In this document: one piece after another, positions 35,501 to 44,703 of the stretch
Numbering within the stretch: the first letter of the stretch is position 1
How the letters are laid out: every line of letters starts with the position of its first letter
DNA from: Corallincola platygyrae
GTDB taxonomy: Bacteria; Pseudomonadota; Gammaproteobacteria; Enterobacterales; Neiellaceae
Assembly: GCF_039544265.1 (NCBI RefSeq)
Contig: NZ_BAABLI010000004.1
Coordinates: 62,001 to 126,000, forward strand
Direction of reading: 5' to 3'
DNA: 64,000 nucleotides
Notes under the pieces: generated by a model
What the model was told of the DNA's origin: nothing
Seen by the model: only the letters and a program-made list of their open reading frames with translations
The model's database searches: none
Program-made: the position numbers and the translations under genes

Positions 35501-36513
35501 GGTGTTGTACCCAGTTCCATCATGTCCTGCATCATTTCGATATGCTCTGCGACTTCGTCAGTTGCGCTACCAAAATAGGCGATGTGATACATGGCTTCAC
35601 CTTCCTGCACCAGCGGAATGTTCTGCTTGCCAATCACTATGCCTGTTCGGCTGGACTCGACCTGGCCAATCAGATCGCCCAATGGGCTGTTAATTTCAGC
35701 CAGCACCTGGCCTTTTTCGACCGCTGCGCCCAACGAAATAGACTCACTGACAAAACCACTGGCAGAGGCTCGCATCCAATCGCTGCGGTTGGCCACAAAG
35801 GGCTCAATCTTTTTGCGACTGGTGCGTTTTCGAATCATGCCGAGCGATGACATTACGTTCATCACGCCTTTCACGCCGCTTTGAATTGATAGTTCATCAA
35901 AGCGTAGCGCCTGGCCCGCTTCATAGAGCAGTATCTTTACGCCATGGTCGACAGCCGCTTCGCGTAATGAGCCGTCTCGCAGGTTGGCATTGAGCAGCAC
36001 GGGTACGCCGAATGCCTGCGCCAGTGTCAGGGTTTCTGCATCATCCAGGTTTGCTCTTACCTGTGGCAAGTTAGAACGATGGATCGCACCTGTGTGCAGG
36101 TCGATACCGTAGTCGCAGTGCTTTACTATCTCATTGAGAAACGTATGGGCGATTCGACCGGCCAGAGAGCCTTTGGCTGAGCCGGGAAAACACCGGTTAA
36201 GGTCACGACGATCCGGCAGGTATCGACTCTGATTCAGCACGCCATAGATGTTCACCATGGGCACCGCGATCAGCGTGCCTTTGCTGAGCTTCAGGTTTTT
36301 CGCGATCAGTCGCCGGGTGATCTCAATACCATTGAGTTCGTCACCGTGCACGGCCGCACTGACAAACAGGGTGGGGCCTGGTTTGCGTGCGCGGATGACA
36401 TGCACCGGGATCGACATTTCGGTATCTGTGTATAGCTTGGCAACGGGCACCTTTATCTGCCGGGTTTCACCCGGCAGGATGTCAGTACCGCCAATCATTA
36501 ATGGCGCGTTCAT
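35497..36513 (-). CDS. Succinylglutamate desuccinylase/aspartoacylase-family metallohydrolase
   Basis: A 338-residue M14-like zinc hydrolase. The zinc ligands His56 and Glu59 (AAVHGDELNG) and a downstream His in GIDLHTGA are visible; a C-terminal beta-rich domain follows from about 240. Family members cleave acyl or amino acid groups from amide bonds. Placed between rimK and rimB in one operon, a role in trimming or releasing the glutamate tail made by RimK is a reasonable inference, not established. 31 bp after rimK. Confidence 0.88.
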   Translation of the reverse strand: MNAPLMIGGTDILPGETRQIKVPVAKLYTDTEMSIPVHVIRARKPGPTLFVSAAVHGDELNGIEITRRLIAKNLKLSKGTLIAVPMVNIYGVLNQSRYLPDRRDLNRCFPGSAKGSLAGRIAHTFLNEIVKHCDYGIDLHTGAIHRSNLPQVRANLDDAETLTLAQAFGVPVLLNANLRDGSLREAAVDHGVKILLYEAGQALRFDELSIQSGVKGVMNVMSSLGMIRKRTSRKKIEPFVANRSDWMRASASGFVSESISLGAAVEKGQVLAEINSPLGDLIGQVESSRTGIVIGKQNIPLVQEGEAMYHIAYFGSATDEVAEHIEMMQDMMELGTTP

Positions 36514-36544
36514 CAGCTTTTACTCTACCTGTACCTTGTGCCTT

Positions 36545-37450
36545 TTAGCCTTTGCCTTTGGTGCGATTCGCATGGGGTTTGGCATTCTTCTCGATAAACT
36601 CGAAGATCAAACCAGCGACATCCTTACCCGTTGCCGTCTCGATACCTTCCAGACCAGGAGAGGAGTTCACCTCCATCACCACTGGGCCACGGTTGGATTG
36701 CAGGATGTCTACACCGCATAGGTTTAGCCCCATTGCTTTGGCGGCATTCACGGCGGTAGCGCGCTCCTCTTTGGTCAAACGCACCAGTTGCGCAGAGCCA
36801 CCGCGGTGCAGATTCGAGCGGAATTCGCCCTCAGCGGCCTGACGCTTCATCGCAGCGACAACTTTGCCGCCGACCACAAAACAGCGAATGTCAGCACCGT
36901 CTGCCTCTTTAATAAACTCTTGCACAAGGATGTTGGCTTTCAGGCCCATAAAGGCTTCCATTACCGACTCGGCCGCCTTGTTGGTTTCGGCCAGCACCAC
37001 GCCAATGCCCTGAGTACCTTCCAGCAGCTTGATCACCAGCGGTGCGCCGCCAACGTTTTTGATCACGTCTTGGATCTTGTCAGGCTTGCTGGCAAAACCG
37101 GTGCGTGGCAAACCAATGCCTTTGCGTGACAGCAACTGCAAAGAACGCAGCTTGTCGCGCGAACGGCTGATCGCCACAGATTCGTTGACACAAAAGGTGC
37201 CCATCATCTCGAACTGGCGAACCACCGCAGTACCATAAAAGGTAATGGATGCGCCGATACGCGGGATCACTGCGTCATACGTTGGCAGCACTTCACCGTG
37301 ATAACGTACGGTGGGGTTGCTACTGGTGATATCCATGTAGCAGTGCAGGGTATCGATGATATCAACCTGATGACCGCGGGCTTCGCCGGCTTCTTTCATA
37401 CGGCGAGTGGAATACAGGTTTTCACCACGAGAAAGGATCGCAATTCTCAT
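36545..37450 (-). CDS. rimK: Ribosomal protein S6--L-glutamate ligase RimK
   Basis: A 301-residue ATP-grasp ligase, the size of E. coli RimK (300). It adds glutamates to the C-terminus of ribosomal protein S6 (and can make poly-alpha-glutamate). The N-terminal MRIAILSRGENLYSTRRM, the ATP-loop region LEGTQGIGV and the metal-binding end PVVMEVNSSPGLEGIE are diagnostic. First gene of an operon with an aspartoacylase-like hydrolase and RimB. The C-terminal end AKPHANRTKGKG is basic. The 254 bp upstream (to 37704) hold its promoter, but no gene. Confidence 0.95.
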   Translation of the reverse strand: MRIAILSRGENLYSTRRMKEAGEARGHQVDIIDTLHCYMDITSSNPTVRYHGEVLPTYDAVIPRIGASITFYGTAVVRQFEMMGTFCVNESVAISRSRDKLRSLQLLSRKGIGLPRTGFASKPDKIQDVIKNVGGAPLVIKLLEGTQGIGVVLAETNKAAESVMEAFMGLKANILVQEFIKEADGADIRCFVVGGKVVAAMKRQAAEGEFRSNLHRGGSAQLVRLTKEERATAVNAAKAMGLNLCGVDILQSNRGPVVMEVNSSPGLEGIETATGKDVAGLIFEFIEKNAKPHANRTKGKG

Positions 37451-37694
37451 TGTTTTTAGTCCAAAACAGGGTGGATAACAAAGTTATATGCATTTAGATT
37501 TCATTAGGATTAACGACAACGACTAAATGCGTTTGCAGCCCGTGGTACTCGGAATAGTTCGTACGTTTGCGCTGCGTCGAATGGCGCGCAAGGTAGTGAC
37601 AGATAAGGGAGAAATACAGCGAAATTTTTTGCAGCTAATGATGAGATTTTCTTTTCGACTGTATTCACTGAACAGTTTCATTCACCTGAACAAC

Positions 37695-37717
37695 TTCACT
37701 CAACTCAACTCAACTCA
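37695..37717. repeat. Short pentanucleotide tandem repeat (CAACT)n at the LysR 3' end
   Basis: About four units of CAACT, three of them exact (37701-37717), span the last codons and stop of the minus-strand LysR gene. Copy-number change would alter only the final residues or the stop position. Confidence 0.7.
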
Positions 37718-38607
37718 CTCTTCTCCAATAAAAAGTCGATCAGCACTCTTAAGCGCCGCGCTTTCTGACTGTTCTGAACATAGTAGATATGGAGCCCCGG
37801 ATAGGGGTACCAGTAGGGTTCGAGTACCGGTTTTAACCTACCGTCGCCGAACTGTTCCTGCACCATAGGCGTGACGATTCGGCCTATCCCCAACCCTTTT
37901 TCAGCCGCATCAACCATGGCATCGGTATCGTTCACAACCAGTGCGGTGGGCATCTCTACGGTAAGTGCCTGTGCTTTACTTTGCAGCAACAGCGGTGCCA
38001 ACTGGTTGGAAGCGATAAAGCGGTATTGCACCAGCCGATGTTGTTGCAGGTCTTTCGGCGTTTTTGGCAGGCCATGTTTTTCTATGTATTGCTCTGATGC
38101 GAACAAGGCTTCTTTCATCGGCGGCGTAATTTGGCGGGCGACCATGCCCTGTTCAACGCGGTCACCAAATCGTATCCCCAGGTCATGCCCCTCGTTGAGG
38201 ATGTTAATTGCCTCGTCTGACACTGATATCTCCAGCTCAATGTCCGGGTAGCGGCGACAGAATTCGGCGTAAATTGGACGAAAGTAGAACTGATAGGCGA
38301 AACGGGGCAGGGTAATTCGGACTTTGCCTGAGGGTTTCTCACTCAGGTCCTGCACACTCTCTACGGCGTAATCCAGGGTGGATATCGCACCGCTGATGCG
38401 CTGATACAGCAGCTGCCCGGCTTCGGTTAGATCCATGCGTCGGGTGCTGCGATTAAATAGTGGCAGCCCCAGGCTTTTCTCCAACAGCTTTAGGGCTTGG
38501 CTGACGGAGGGGGCTGCCAGCTCTAGTTTACGTGCCGCGCCACGAATGCTGCCCTCCTGAACAATGGTTTGGAAGATGGTCAACTGATTGAACGTCGTGC
38601 CTTTCAT
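37705..38607 (-). CDS. LysR-family transcriptional regulator of the NTF2-domain operon
   Basis: A 300-residue LysR regulator with N-terminal HTH (about 4-62; GAARKLELAAPSVSQALKLL) and an effector-binding domain of the CrgA/YafC type. Divergently transcribed from the four-gene operon beginning at 38865; the 257-bp intergenic region should contain its operator. A tandem CCTCTATTAC duplication (about 38632-38652) lies in that region close to the LysR start. Likely an activator or repressor of the neighbouring oxidoreductase/hydrolase genes. Confidence 0.92.
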   Translation of the reverse strand: MKGTTFNQLTIFQTIVQEGSIRGAARKLELAAPSVSQALKLLEKSLGLPLFNRSTRRMDLTEAGQLLYQRISGAISTLDYAVESVQDLSEKPSGKVRITLPRFAYQFYFRPIYAEFCRRYPDIELEISVSDEAINILNEGHDLGIRFGDRVEQGMVARQITPPMKEALFASEQYIEKHGLPKTPKDLQQHRLVQYRFIASNQLAPLLLQSKAQALTVEMPTALVVNDTDAMVDAAEKGLGIGRIVTPMVQEQFGDGRLKPVLEPYWYPYPGLHIYYVQNSQKARRLRVLIDFLLEKSELS

Positions 38608-38864
38608 TGCCTTCGATTACCTTCTGTTAGCCTCTATTACCCTCTATTACCCGTCTGTTGCCTTTGCTGGCCCGCTATCGCGACCTTTGCTGAGCCCTGT
38701 GGGTCGCTTTTTTGGCCAACTATTCAGCGAGGCGATCCGCTCACAATACCACTGTTAGTTTTTACCTAACAAATCATTAGCTATTACTGGTCTAAAAATT
38801 ACCAATTAACCTGCCTAAACTGCAACCAGTTGTTAACAAAACATCATCAGAAAAGAGAAAGGTT

Positions 38865-39833
38865 ATGAGCAAAGTTGTTGTTATTTCCGGCCACCCAAAC
38901 TTAGAGCAGTCGTACACCAACAGCGTGATCCTGGAGCGTTTGAGTGCGTCACTGGACAGTGTTGATATCCGTCGCTTGGATCGCCTCTACCCAGACTATC
39001 AAATCGATGTGGAAGCTGAGCAGCAGGCGTTGATCGACGCTGATGTGGTGGTACTGCAGTTTCCTTTCTACTGGTACTCAGTGCCAGCACTGCTGAAAAA
39101 GTGGATTGATGATGTCTTCAGCTTCAACTTTGCTTATGGCCCCGAGGGCGACAAGCTGAAAGGTAAGTCTCTGTTTCTGTCGTTCACCGTGGGTGGCCCT
39201 GAAGAATCTTACGACCCACTCGGCTACAACCACTTCACCATAGAACAGATGCTGCGCCCATTGGAGCAAACCGCTTATCTGGCGGGTATGGAGTATCGCA
39301 AGCCGGTCTACACCCATCGCATGGTGTACATTCCTGATGTTTACAACAAGCTGGAAGAGGTTCAGGGCCGTGCCTTTGAGCATGCCGAGCGCCTGATCAG
39401 CGACATCATTGCCACCAGTGCCTCTGCTGAACGTCGTATTCGCCGCTTTGTTGCTGATTGGTTTGGTCAGTTCGACAAACTACCCGAGGACGGCAGCTAT
39501 TTTACCAAGCACCTGTCTCCCCATGTCACCTGGGTCATGCCAGAAGGACATTTCACCGGCCATGAAGGCTTCCGTCAGTGGTACCAGAGTGTGCGTAAGA
39601 CCTTTGAGCCGGACTGCCAACATAACGTCGAGCAGTTGGATATCAAAGAGACAGAAGCGGGTTACGAGGTAAGGCTGCGCATTCAACTGATCGCTAACAC
39701 CTTTATTGATTCAGCCATGAAGGGCAGACAGATCGACATGCGCGTCAATGAAACTTGGCAGATCGGTATGAGCGACGAAGGTGAGATTGTGATTTATGAC
39801 TACCGCGTTGATTCGCTGAAAGACCCTAAATAG
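38865..39833 (+). CDS. Flavodoxin-fold NAD(P)H oxidoreductase fused to an NTF2-like domain
   Basis: A 322-residue fusion. Residues 1-185 form a Flavodoxin_2/KefF-MdaB-type quinone reductase (start SKVVVISGHPN, FMN/active-site strands FPFYWYSVPALLKKW and FTVGGPEESY). Residues about 192-320 form a SnoaL/NTF2-like domain (RRFVADWFGQFDKL ... HVTWVMPEG). The oxidoreductase would reduce quinones or related electrophiles with NAD(P)H. The fusion is unusual to me. AGAAAGG precedes the start. First of four co-directional genes and divergent from a LysR regulator. Confidence 0.88.
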   Translation: MSKVVVISGHPNLEQSYTNSVILERLSASLDSVDIRRLDRLYPDYQIDVEAEQQALIDADVVVLQFPFYWYSVPALLKKWIDDVFSFNFAYGPEGDKLKGKSLFLSFTVGGPEESYDPLGYNHFTIEQMLRPLEQTAYLAGMEYRKPVYTHRMVYIPDVYNKLEEVQGRAFEHAERLISDIIATSASAERRIRRFVADWFGQFDKLPEDGSYFTKHLSPHVTWVMPEGHFTGHEGFRQWYQSVRKTFEPDCQHNVEQLDIKETEAGYEVRLRIQLIANTFIDSAMKGRQIDMRVNETWQIGMSDEGEIVIYDYRVDSLKDPK

Positions 39834-39938
39834 CTCATCGGCACAACTGGCCGGCTCAACTGACCGACATCAGTGAAGACGGAATCTGAAGATTGTTCGA
39901 GTACGAGATTTGCGAAAAGTATTGAAAGGAGTTTGATC

Positions 39939-40802
39939 ATGAAAGCATTAACACTGAATACCCGCGTGGGTGAACTGGCAGCACACCTCTACCTGCCTGC
40001 CGGCGTTACCAAGCCCCCTGTTGTGATCGTGACCGGCGCATGGACCACAGTCAAAGAGCAGATGCCAGCAACATACGCCAAAGCATTGGCAAAAGAGGGC
40101 TATGCCGCACTGACTTTTGATTTTCGTGGCTGGGGTCAGTCTGCCTCTGAGTTGAAGTACCTGGAAAACCCACACCGTAAAACCGATGACATTCGTGCCG
40201 TTATCGAAGCTGTCGCTGAGTTGGAAGACGTGGATGGCAATCGCATTGCAGGCCTTGGCATTTGTGCTTCGGCGGGCTACATGCTGGATGCTGCGTCAGG
40301 TAATAGCAAAGTCAAAGCGGCTGCTGTCGTCGCTCCCTGGCTCCATGATAGTGCGTTGGTGAATGCCATTTATGGCGGTGAAGAGAGTGTGAAATCACTT
40401 ATCGAAGCGGGCGAACGCGCCGCTAATGCAGACGTCCCTGTTTATATCGAGGCGGCCAGCACCACCAACTCAGATTCTTTGATGTACCAGGCACCTTATT
40501 ACACCGAGACTGACCGTGGCTTAATCCCAGAGTTCGACAACAAGTTCAATCTCGCCTCCTGGAAGGCATGGCTGACTTATGACGCACAGGCTGGCGCCAA
40601 AGCGCAAGACAAACCCGTGCTGATGGTGGCTTCACAGGCTATGGCATTGCCTGCGGGTGCGCAGCAGTATCTGGACAACGCGGGCGTGAACGTCGAGGTC
40701 ACCTGGTTGGATGATGTCACTCAATTCGATTTTTACGATGTGCCCCAGCACGTAGCCAAAGCGACTTCTCTGGTCGCTGGTCACTTCGATAGCAAGCTTT
40801 AA
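39939..40802 (+). CDS. Alpha/beta hydrolase (dienelactone hydrolase-like)
   Basis: A 287-residue cytoplasmic alpha/beta hydrolase. The fold is evident from PPVVIVTGAWTTVKEQM (oxyanion region), LTFDFRGWGQS and the nucleophile elbow GICASAGYM (Ser). Start at 39939 follows AAAGGAG; an upstream in-frame ATG at 39873 would add 22 residues with no match. Second gene of the LysR-linked operon, 105 bp after the fusion gene and 13 bp before the next. Substrate unknown. Confidence 0.88.
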   Translation: MKALTLNTRVGELAAHLYLPAGVTKPPVVIVTGAWTTVKEQMPATYAKALAKEGYAALTFDFRGWGQSASELKYLENPHRKTDDIRAVIEAVAELEDVDGNRIAGLGICASAGYMLDAASGNSKVKAAAVVAPWLHDSALVNAIYGGEESVKSLIEAGERAANADVPVYIEAASTTNSDSLMYQAPYYTETDRGLIPEFDNKFNLASWKAWLTYDAQAGAKAQDKPVLMVASQAMALPAGAQQYLDNAGVNVEVTWLDDVTQFDFYDVPQHVAKATSLVAGHFDSKL

Positions 40803-40815
40803 GGAGATTGAGGGC

Positions 40816-41988
40816 ATGGGTGCCATAAAACGACTGATTTTGCTGATGGGGGGCGTGTGTATGTCTACTCTGGTGTTCTTCGCTCAAGCATTTGCCGATG
40901 AAGATTTGTCAGCGCTGGGTCGCGACAAAGCCGAGATCAGAAGTACCATTGAAAGCTTTGCCACACTGGCTGACCAAAATGCCTTTGAATATCTGGGGCG
41001 GCTGTTCGCCCCCGAAGTGAAGGTCGATTACACCTCTGCATTTGGCGGTGAACCTCAGCTGGTCAGCAACAGGGACCTGATGAAGCAATGGGCATCGGTG
41101 CTGCCTGGCTTCGACCTGACCCACCACGAGCTGAATAACATAAAGCTCGCGATCAATGGTAATACTGCCAGAGTGACGGCGGGCATTACCGCTAGCCATT
41201 ACTTGGGCGATGGCTTATCAGAAGAGAAAGGTTTTTGGCAAATCTCTGGTCGCTATGCCTTCGAATTGCAAAAGCAAAACCAGCAATGGCTGATTGCAGC
41301 CTTGACGCTGCAGGCGGGACTGGAGAGTGGTAGCCGCGACGTGTTGGGCAAGGCCGCAGCGCTAGCGCAAGCACGACTGGCTATCCGTAACAGTCAGCGT
41401 GTCGATTATCAAAGTACCGACACTCAGGTAATTAAAGATGCTTTGGCTATTAATAACGCCGCGTTGTGGCCAAAACCAGCCAACCCGGTGGCAGCAGGCT
41501 CTGAAGAAAGCCCAGCACTGAAGGTGGTTCAGAACTTCTTTGCTGCTTATGGCAAAGGGGATACCGAGGCGCTGAAATCTTATGTCGCTGATGACGTTGA
41601 ATGGCATATCCCGGGTCGTCATGCACTCGCAGGCACTAAGCGAGGCGTCGACGAGTTTTTGGCCTTCTTCGAACAACTGGGGCAGGCGGGTTTTCATGCT
41701 GAGGTGATGATACTGGCAGCAAACGATACTTATGTGATCGATGCGCACCGTGGCTGGAGTACGACTGCCGGGGCAGATGAGAACATCGATCTGAACTGGG
41801 TGCTGCTATATCAAATTGAGGACGGCAAGATTAAGCGAGTACAGAACTTCTCCGGTGACCTGTATGCGTCAGATCTATTCTTTAATCACTTTGTCGATGC
41901 CACCAACAATCAACCTGACCCGGCTAAGCAGGGTGGAGGGCAGCGCGGAGAGAAGCATAGAGAGCAGCGTGGAGAGCAGAAAAAATGA
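40816..41988 (+). CDS. Exported protein with two SnoaL/NTF2-like domains
   Basis: A 390-residue protein with a signal peptide (cleavage near QAFADE, about residue 27). It contains two NTF2-like domains: about 38-165 (ESFATLADQNAFEYLGRLF) and about 220-360 (VVQNFFAAYGKGDTEALKSY; the SnoaL-type beta-sheet with WHIPGRH). The tail (about 370-390) is Gly/Arg/Glu/Lys-rich. SnoaL domains bind small hydrophobic molecules and sometimes catalyse aldol or dehydration steps. Its stop overlaps the next start by 4 nt. Confidence 0.85.
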   Translation: MGAIKRLILLMGGVCMSTLVFFAQAFADEDLSALGRDKAEIRSTIESFATLADQNAFEYLGRLFAPEVKVDYTSAFGGEPQLVSNRDLMKQWASVLPGFDLTHHELNNIKLAINGNTARVTAGITASHYLGDGLSEEKGFWQISGRYAFELQKQNQQWLIAALTLQAGLESGSRDVLGKAAALAQARLAIRNSQRVDYQSTDTQVIKDALAINNAALWPKPANPVAAGSEESPALKVVQNFFAAYGKGDTEALKSYVADDVEWHIPGRHALAGTKRGVDEFLAFFEQLGQAGFHAEVMILAANDTYVIDAHRGWSTTAGADENIDLNWVLLYQIEDGKIKRVQNFSGDLYASDLFFNHFVDATNNQPDPAKQGGGQRGEKHREQRGEQKK

Positions 41989-43460
41989 AACCGACACTTA
42001 AGACTGTCGTGGTGCTTACGGCCGTTTGGCTGGGCACCATGCAGAGCGGGGCGATAGCGTCACAAGCACAACCAGACGCTTCCGCTGCATTGAATGCGCT
42101 CAGTAGTGGCTATGATGCGCAGGCGCGCAATGAATATAGCGTCAGCGATGTGAAGCAGTTTATCTACCACTGGTTTGCGGGTTTCGACCATCAGCAGGCG
42201 CCAGCGTACTTTCTCAAGCACATCGCTGAGCCTGTGAATATGACTTATCCGGGCTTTCCTGTGCGCTCAAAAACTGATTTCCTGCGCTGGTACAAAGGTG
42301 TCACAGACAACATCGTTTGGAACAGCCATGCGGTTAGAAACCTTGAGGTAAGCGGCAATCAAGCGTCTGGCTGGCAAGTCAGCTATACCGTGCAGTGGAA
42401 GGCAAAGGATAAGGCTGGCGCACAGTACGATATGGATGTGCAGCAAAAGATGACGCTGGTGCGTGAGGGCGACCTGCTCAAAATCACCCGCCTCGATGCC
42501 CGCGTCAGTGATCCCTCCGATATGCAAAGCGCTGGCAAAGCGGGCCGTCAAGACACCCACCTAACCGCCTTGATGGAAGCCGCAGGTGAGGGCGACGCCG
42601 CTCTGGTTAAAGACCTGCTTGAGAAAGGCGCCAATCTTTTCACCCTTGACCCCATCACGGGTACTAGTGTGCTGCACTTCGCTGCCCAGGGCGGCAACGT
42701 TGAGGTGATGAAAGTGCTGATCCAAAACGGCGGCGAAGCCATCATTAATCTGCCCGCAGCCAGTAACAGCTTTACACCCCTGATGGTTGCCACCTGGTAT
42801 CAGAACCCGGAGATGATCCGTTATCTGCTGACTCTGGAGCACATCAATCCACTGATGAAAGACCAGTTTGGGCGCACTGCGGCTCAGTTCCCAACCGTGG
42901 CCAACGGCCAAACAGAACTGCACCCGGTAGATAAAGAAATATTGGCGATCTACGACGAATACTTTGCCAAGCGTAACGCCTATATCGAAGCAAAGTTTGA
43001 GAGCGATGGGATCACCCCTAAACATCTACCCGCCGATGTGAACCTGCGTATTCCCCATGGTACAGGGCGTGATTACCATACCGCGCTGCTGGTGGCGTCA
43101 CTGGTGGGCGATGTAGAACTCTACGATCGTTTGAATGGTATGGGTGCAGATATCACCGCACAGGGTGAATATATGAAAGCGGTAGTGGCCCATAAGGCAG
43201 GTTACCAAGGGCATGCGGAGATTATGCGGCGCATTGTGCAGCATCCCGATTTTGACAAGATCAAAAACGCCCAGGGGCCAACCAATGGTTACACCCCATT
43301 GCACGATGCCATTTGGCATGGTCATACCGAAACCGCCAGGATCCTGATCGATGCGGGCGTGGATACCAGTATCGTCGCCTGGGATGGCATGACACCGCTG
43401 GACCTGGCCAAAAAGCTGGATTACACCGATATCGTGGTGCTGTTGGAAAAAGCAGAGTAA
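41985..43460 (+). CDS. Exported NTF2-like/ankyrin-repeat protein
   Basis: A 491-residue protein with a signal peptide (cleavage near AIASQA). An NTF2-like domain (about 45-180) is followed by about six ankyrin-type repeats (about 190-490, e.g. TSVLHFAAQGGNVEVMKVLI and YTPLHDAIWHGHTETARILI). Periplasmic ankyrin proteins often sit next to catalases or other oxidoreductases and act as scaffolds or inhibitors. Coupled to the preceding gene by ATGA overlap; last gene of the operon, followed by a strong terminator. Confidence 0.88.
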   Translation: MKPTLKTVVVLTAVWLGTMQSGAIASQAQPDASAALNALSSGYDAQARNEYSVSDVKQFIYHWFAGFDHQQAPAYFLKHIAEPVNMTYPGFPVRSKTDFLRWYKGVTDNIVWNSHAVRNLEVSGNQASGWQVSYTVQWKAKDKAGAQYDMDVQQKMTLVREGDLLKITRLDARVSDPSDMQSAGKAGRQDTHLTALMEAAGEGDAALVKDLLEKGANLFTLDPITGTSVLHFAAQGGNVEVMKVLIQNGGEAIINLPAASNSFTPLMVATWYQNPEMIRYLLTLEHINPLMKDQFGRTAAQFPTVANGQTELHPVDKEILAIYDEYFAKRNAYIEAKFESDGITPKHLPADVNLRIPHGTGRDYHTALLVASLVGDVELYDRLNGMGADITAQGEYMKAVVAHKAGYQGHAEIMRRIVQHPDFDKIKNAQGPTNGYTPLHDAIWHGHTETARILIDAGVDTSIVAWDGMTPLDLAKKLDYTDIVVLLEKAE

Positions 43461-43477
43461 AGGTGAAAGCTGCAACG

Positions 43478-43507
43478 AAAAAGCCGAGGTCTAGCCTCGG
43501 CTTTTTT
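43478..43507. terminator. Bidirectional terminator
   Basis: AAAAAGCCGAGG (43478-43489) and CCTCGGCTTTTTT (43495-43507) form a 12-bp stem with A- and T-tracts on both sides, between two convergent genes. Confidence 0.95.
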
Positions 43508-43509
43508 AC

Positions 43510-44436
43510 TTAAAAGCAGCTGTATATAACACTGCATTGATTTTCGCCATTTCTGGAATTGCAGTGCATAGCGGTTGGGCCACAACTCGATTGCTCATAT
43601 CCACCTACGGAAACATCAAAATTGCCAGACAAATAGTCTGCCATCCGCTCTAGCTGGATAGGATCCGCAAACTCATAGGTCCTTGGAACGCCACGTATAG
43701 TATCTGGAATAAAGTTTCCGCTACAATCAGTAGCTGAGCCAGGTTTTGGCATAAATGTCCGGATTGATGGTTCGGGAGTGACGGTTAATGAGGAACCATT
43801 AGAAAAGCGGATTGTCCGCTCGTAAGATAGGTTACTGAGGCTAAATTCTTTACCCACGCTTGCCCCTTTGTTGCTAAAGGCAATTTGCAAGCTAGCTGCC
43901 TTAACAATCTCGTTCCAATGCGTCATTACTTCATTTATGTATTTGGAAGCTATCCAGCTGTCATACATATCCCCACGCAATGCAGAATCTCGCATTACAT
44001 CCAGCGCATCGATACCTAAATTAGCATTGCATTTGTTGTCGCTGGGGCTTCCTGTATAAGGAGTTTGAGATAAGGTAGAGCCGGGATGTAGCCTTTCTAT
44101 TGCGTCGATAACTGTTGAAGCGCTCTCGCCGACTACTGCATCTGCCTCCTCCTTTGCACGCCACATTTTTGATGCCAATGAGGCTATATCGCTGGGATTC
44201 GATACTCTCTTGATAAACACATCGTCCGACTCTTTTTCTCTGAATCTTGAGTATTGGTTTAGTTGGTTATTCTCAAAGTCTACGACGTAGTAATAGCCAT
44301 CCATAGTCATAGACTTTATTTTGCTCTCTTTAACAGACTCGGAACAATCATCGCAATGAATTAAGTTTTTTGCTGCGTGTGAATGATTGATGATGCTTGA
44401 AAAAAGTGTAAGAGCAACAAGGCTAATGATTCTCAT
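43510..44436 (-). CDS. Hypothetical secreted protein
   Basis: A 308-residue protein with signal peptide (cleavage near SHAAKN). The mature sequence has cysteines paired at the start (CDDC) and end (CGPTAMHC, then CSVIYSC), suggesting disulfides outside the cytoplasm. No family recognised. It stands alone; the gene is somewhat AT-richer than its neighbours. The 267 bp upstream (44437-44703) hold its promoter region and the 3' hairpin of yghU, no gene. Confidence 0.75.
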   Translation of the reverse strand: MRIISLVALTLFSSIINHSHAAKNLIHCDDCSESVKESKIKSMTMDGYYYVVDFENNQLNQYSRFREKESDDVFIKRVSNPSDIASLASKMWRAKEEADAVVGESASTVIDAIERLHPGSTLSQTPYTGSPSDNKCNANLGIDALDVMRDSALRGDMYDSWIASKYINEVMTHWNEIVKAASLQIAFSNKGASVGKEFSLSNLSYERTIRFSNGSSLTVTPEPSIRTFMPKPGSATDCSGNFIPDTIRGVPRTYEFADPIQLERMADYLSGNFDVSVGGYEQSSCGPTAMHCNSRNGENQCSVIYSCF

Positions 44437-44632
44437 AAGTCAATCTTCCTTCCTTAGTTGATTGAGTGGTTACCCTGCGAAAAAGTACTGTTGTTATAAA
44501 AGCCTATACTACTGGAATTGTTGATTCTAAATAGTGGTATTGGAATTCCACCTGGTTGCTTGGATCTTTATCAACAGATTTTCAATGTGCACCCCAGTTT
44601 AGTTTCTGGTTACACGCTGTTTTTTAGCAAAC

Positions 44633-44658
44633 TTGTGCGCCGAGGTATAGGCGCACAA
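44633..44658 (-). terminator. Hairpin after yghU
   Basis: TTGTGCGCC (44633-44641) and GGCGCACAA (44650-44658) are perfect 9-bp arms around 8 nt, 46 bp past the yghU stop on the minus strand. No immediate T-tract. Confidence 0.55.
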
Positions 44659-44703
44659 GATATGAATACTGAGTTAAGACTCTTAAGTCTCTATACGGTT
44701 TTG

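Noticed and set aside
37527..37868. 113-residue plus-strand frame across the rimK/LysR gap
   Set aside because: It overlaps the LysR gene, has Ser/Leu-biased composition and no match.
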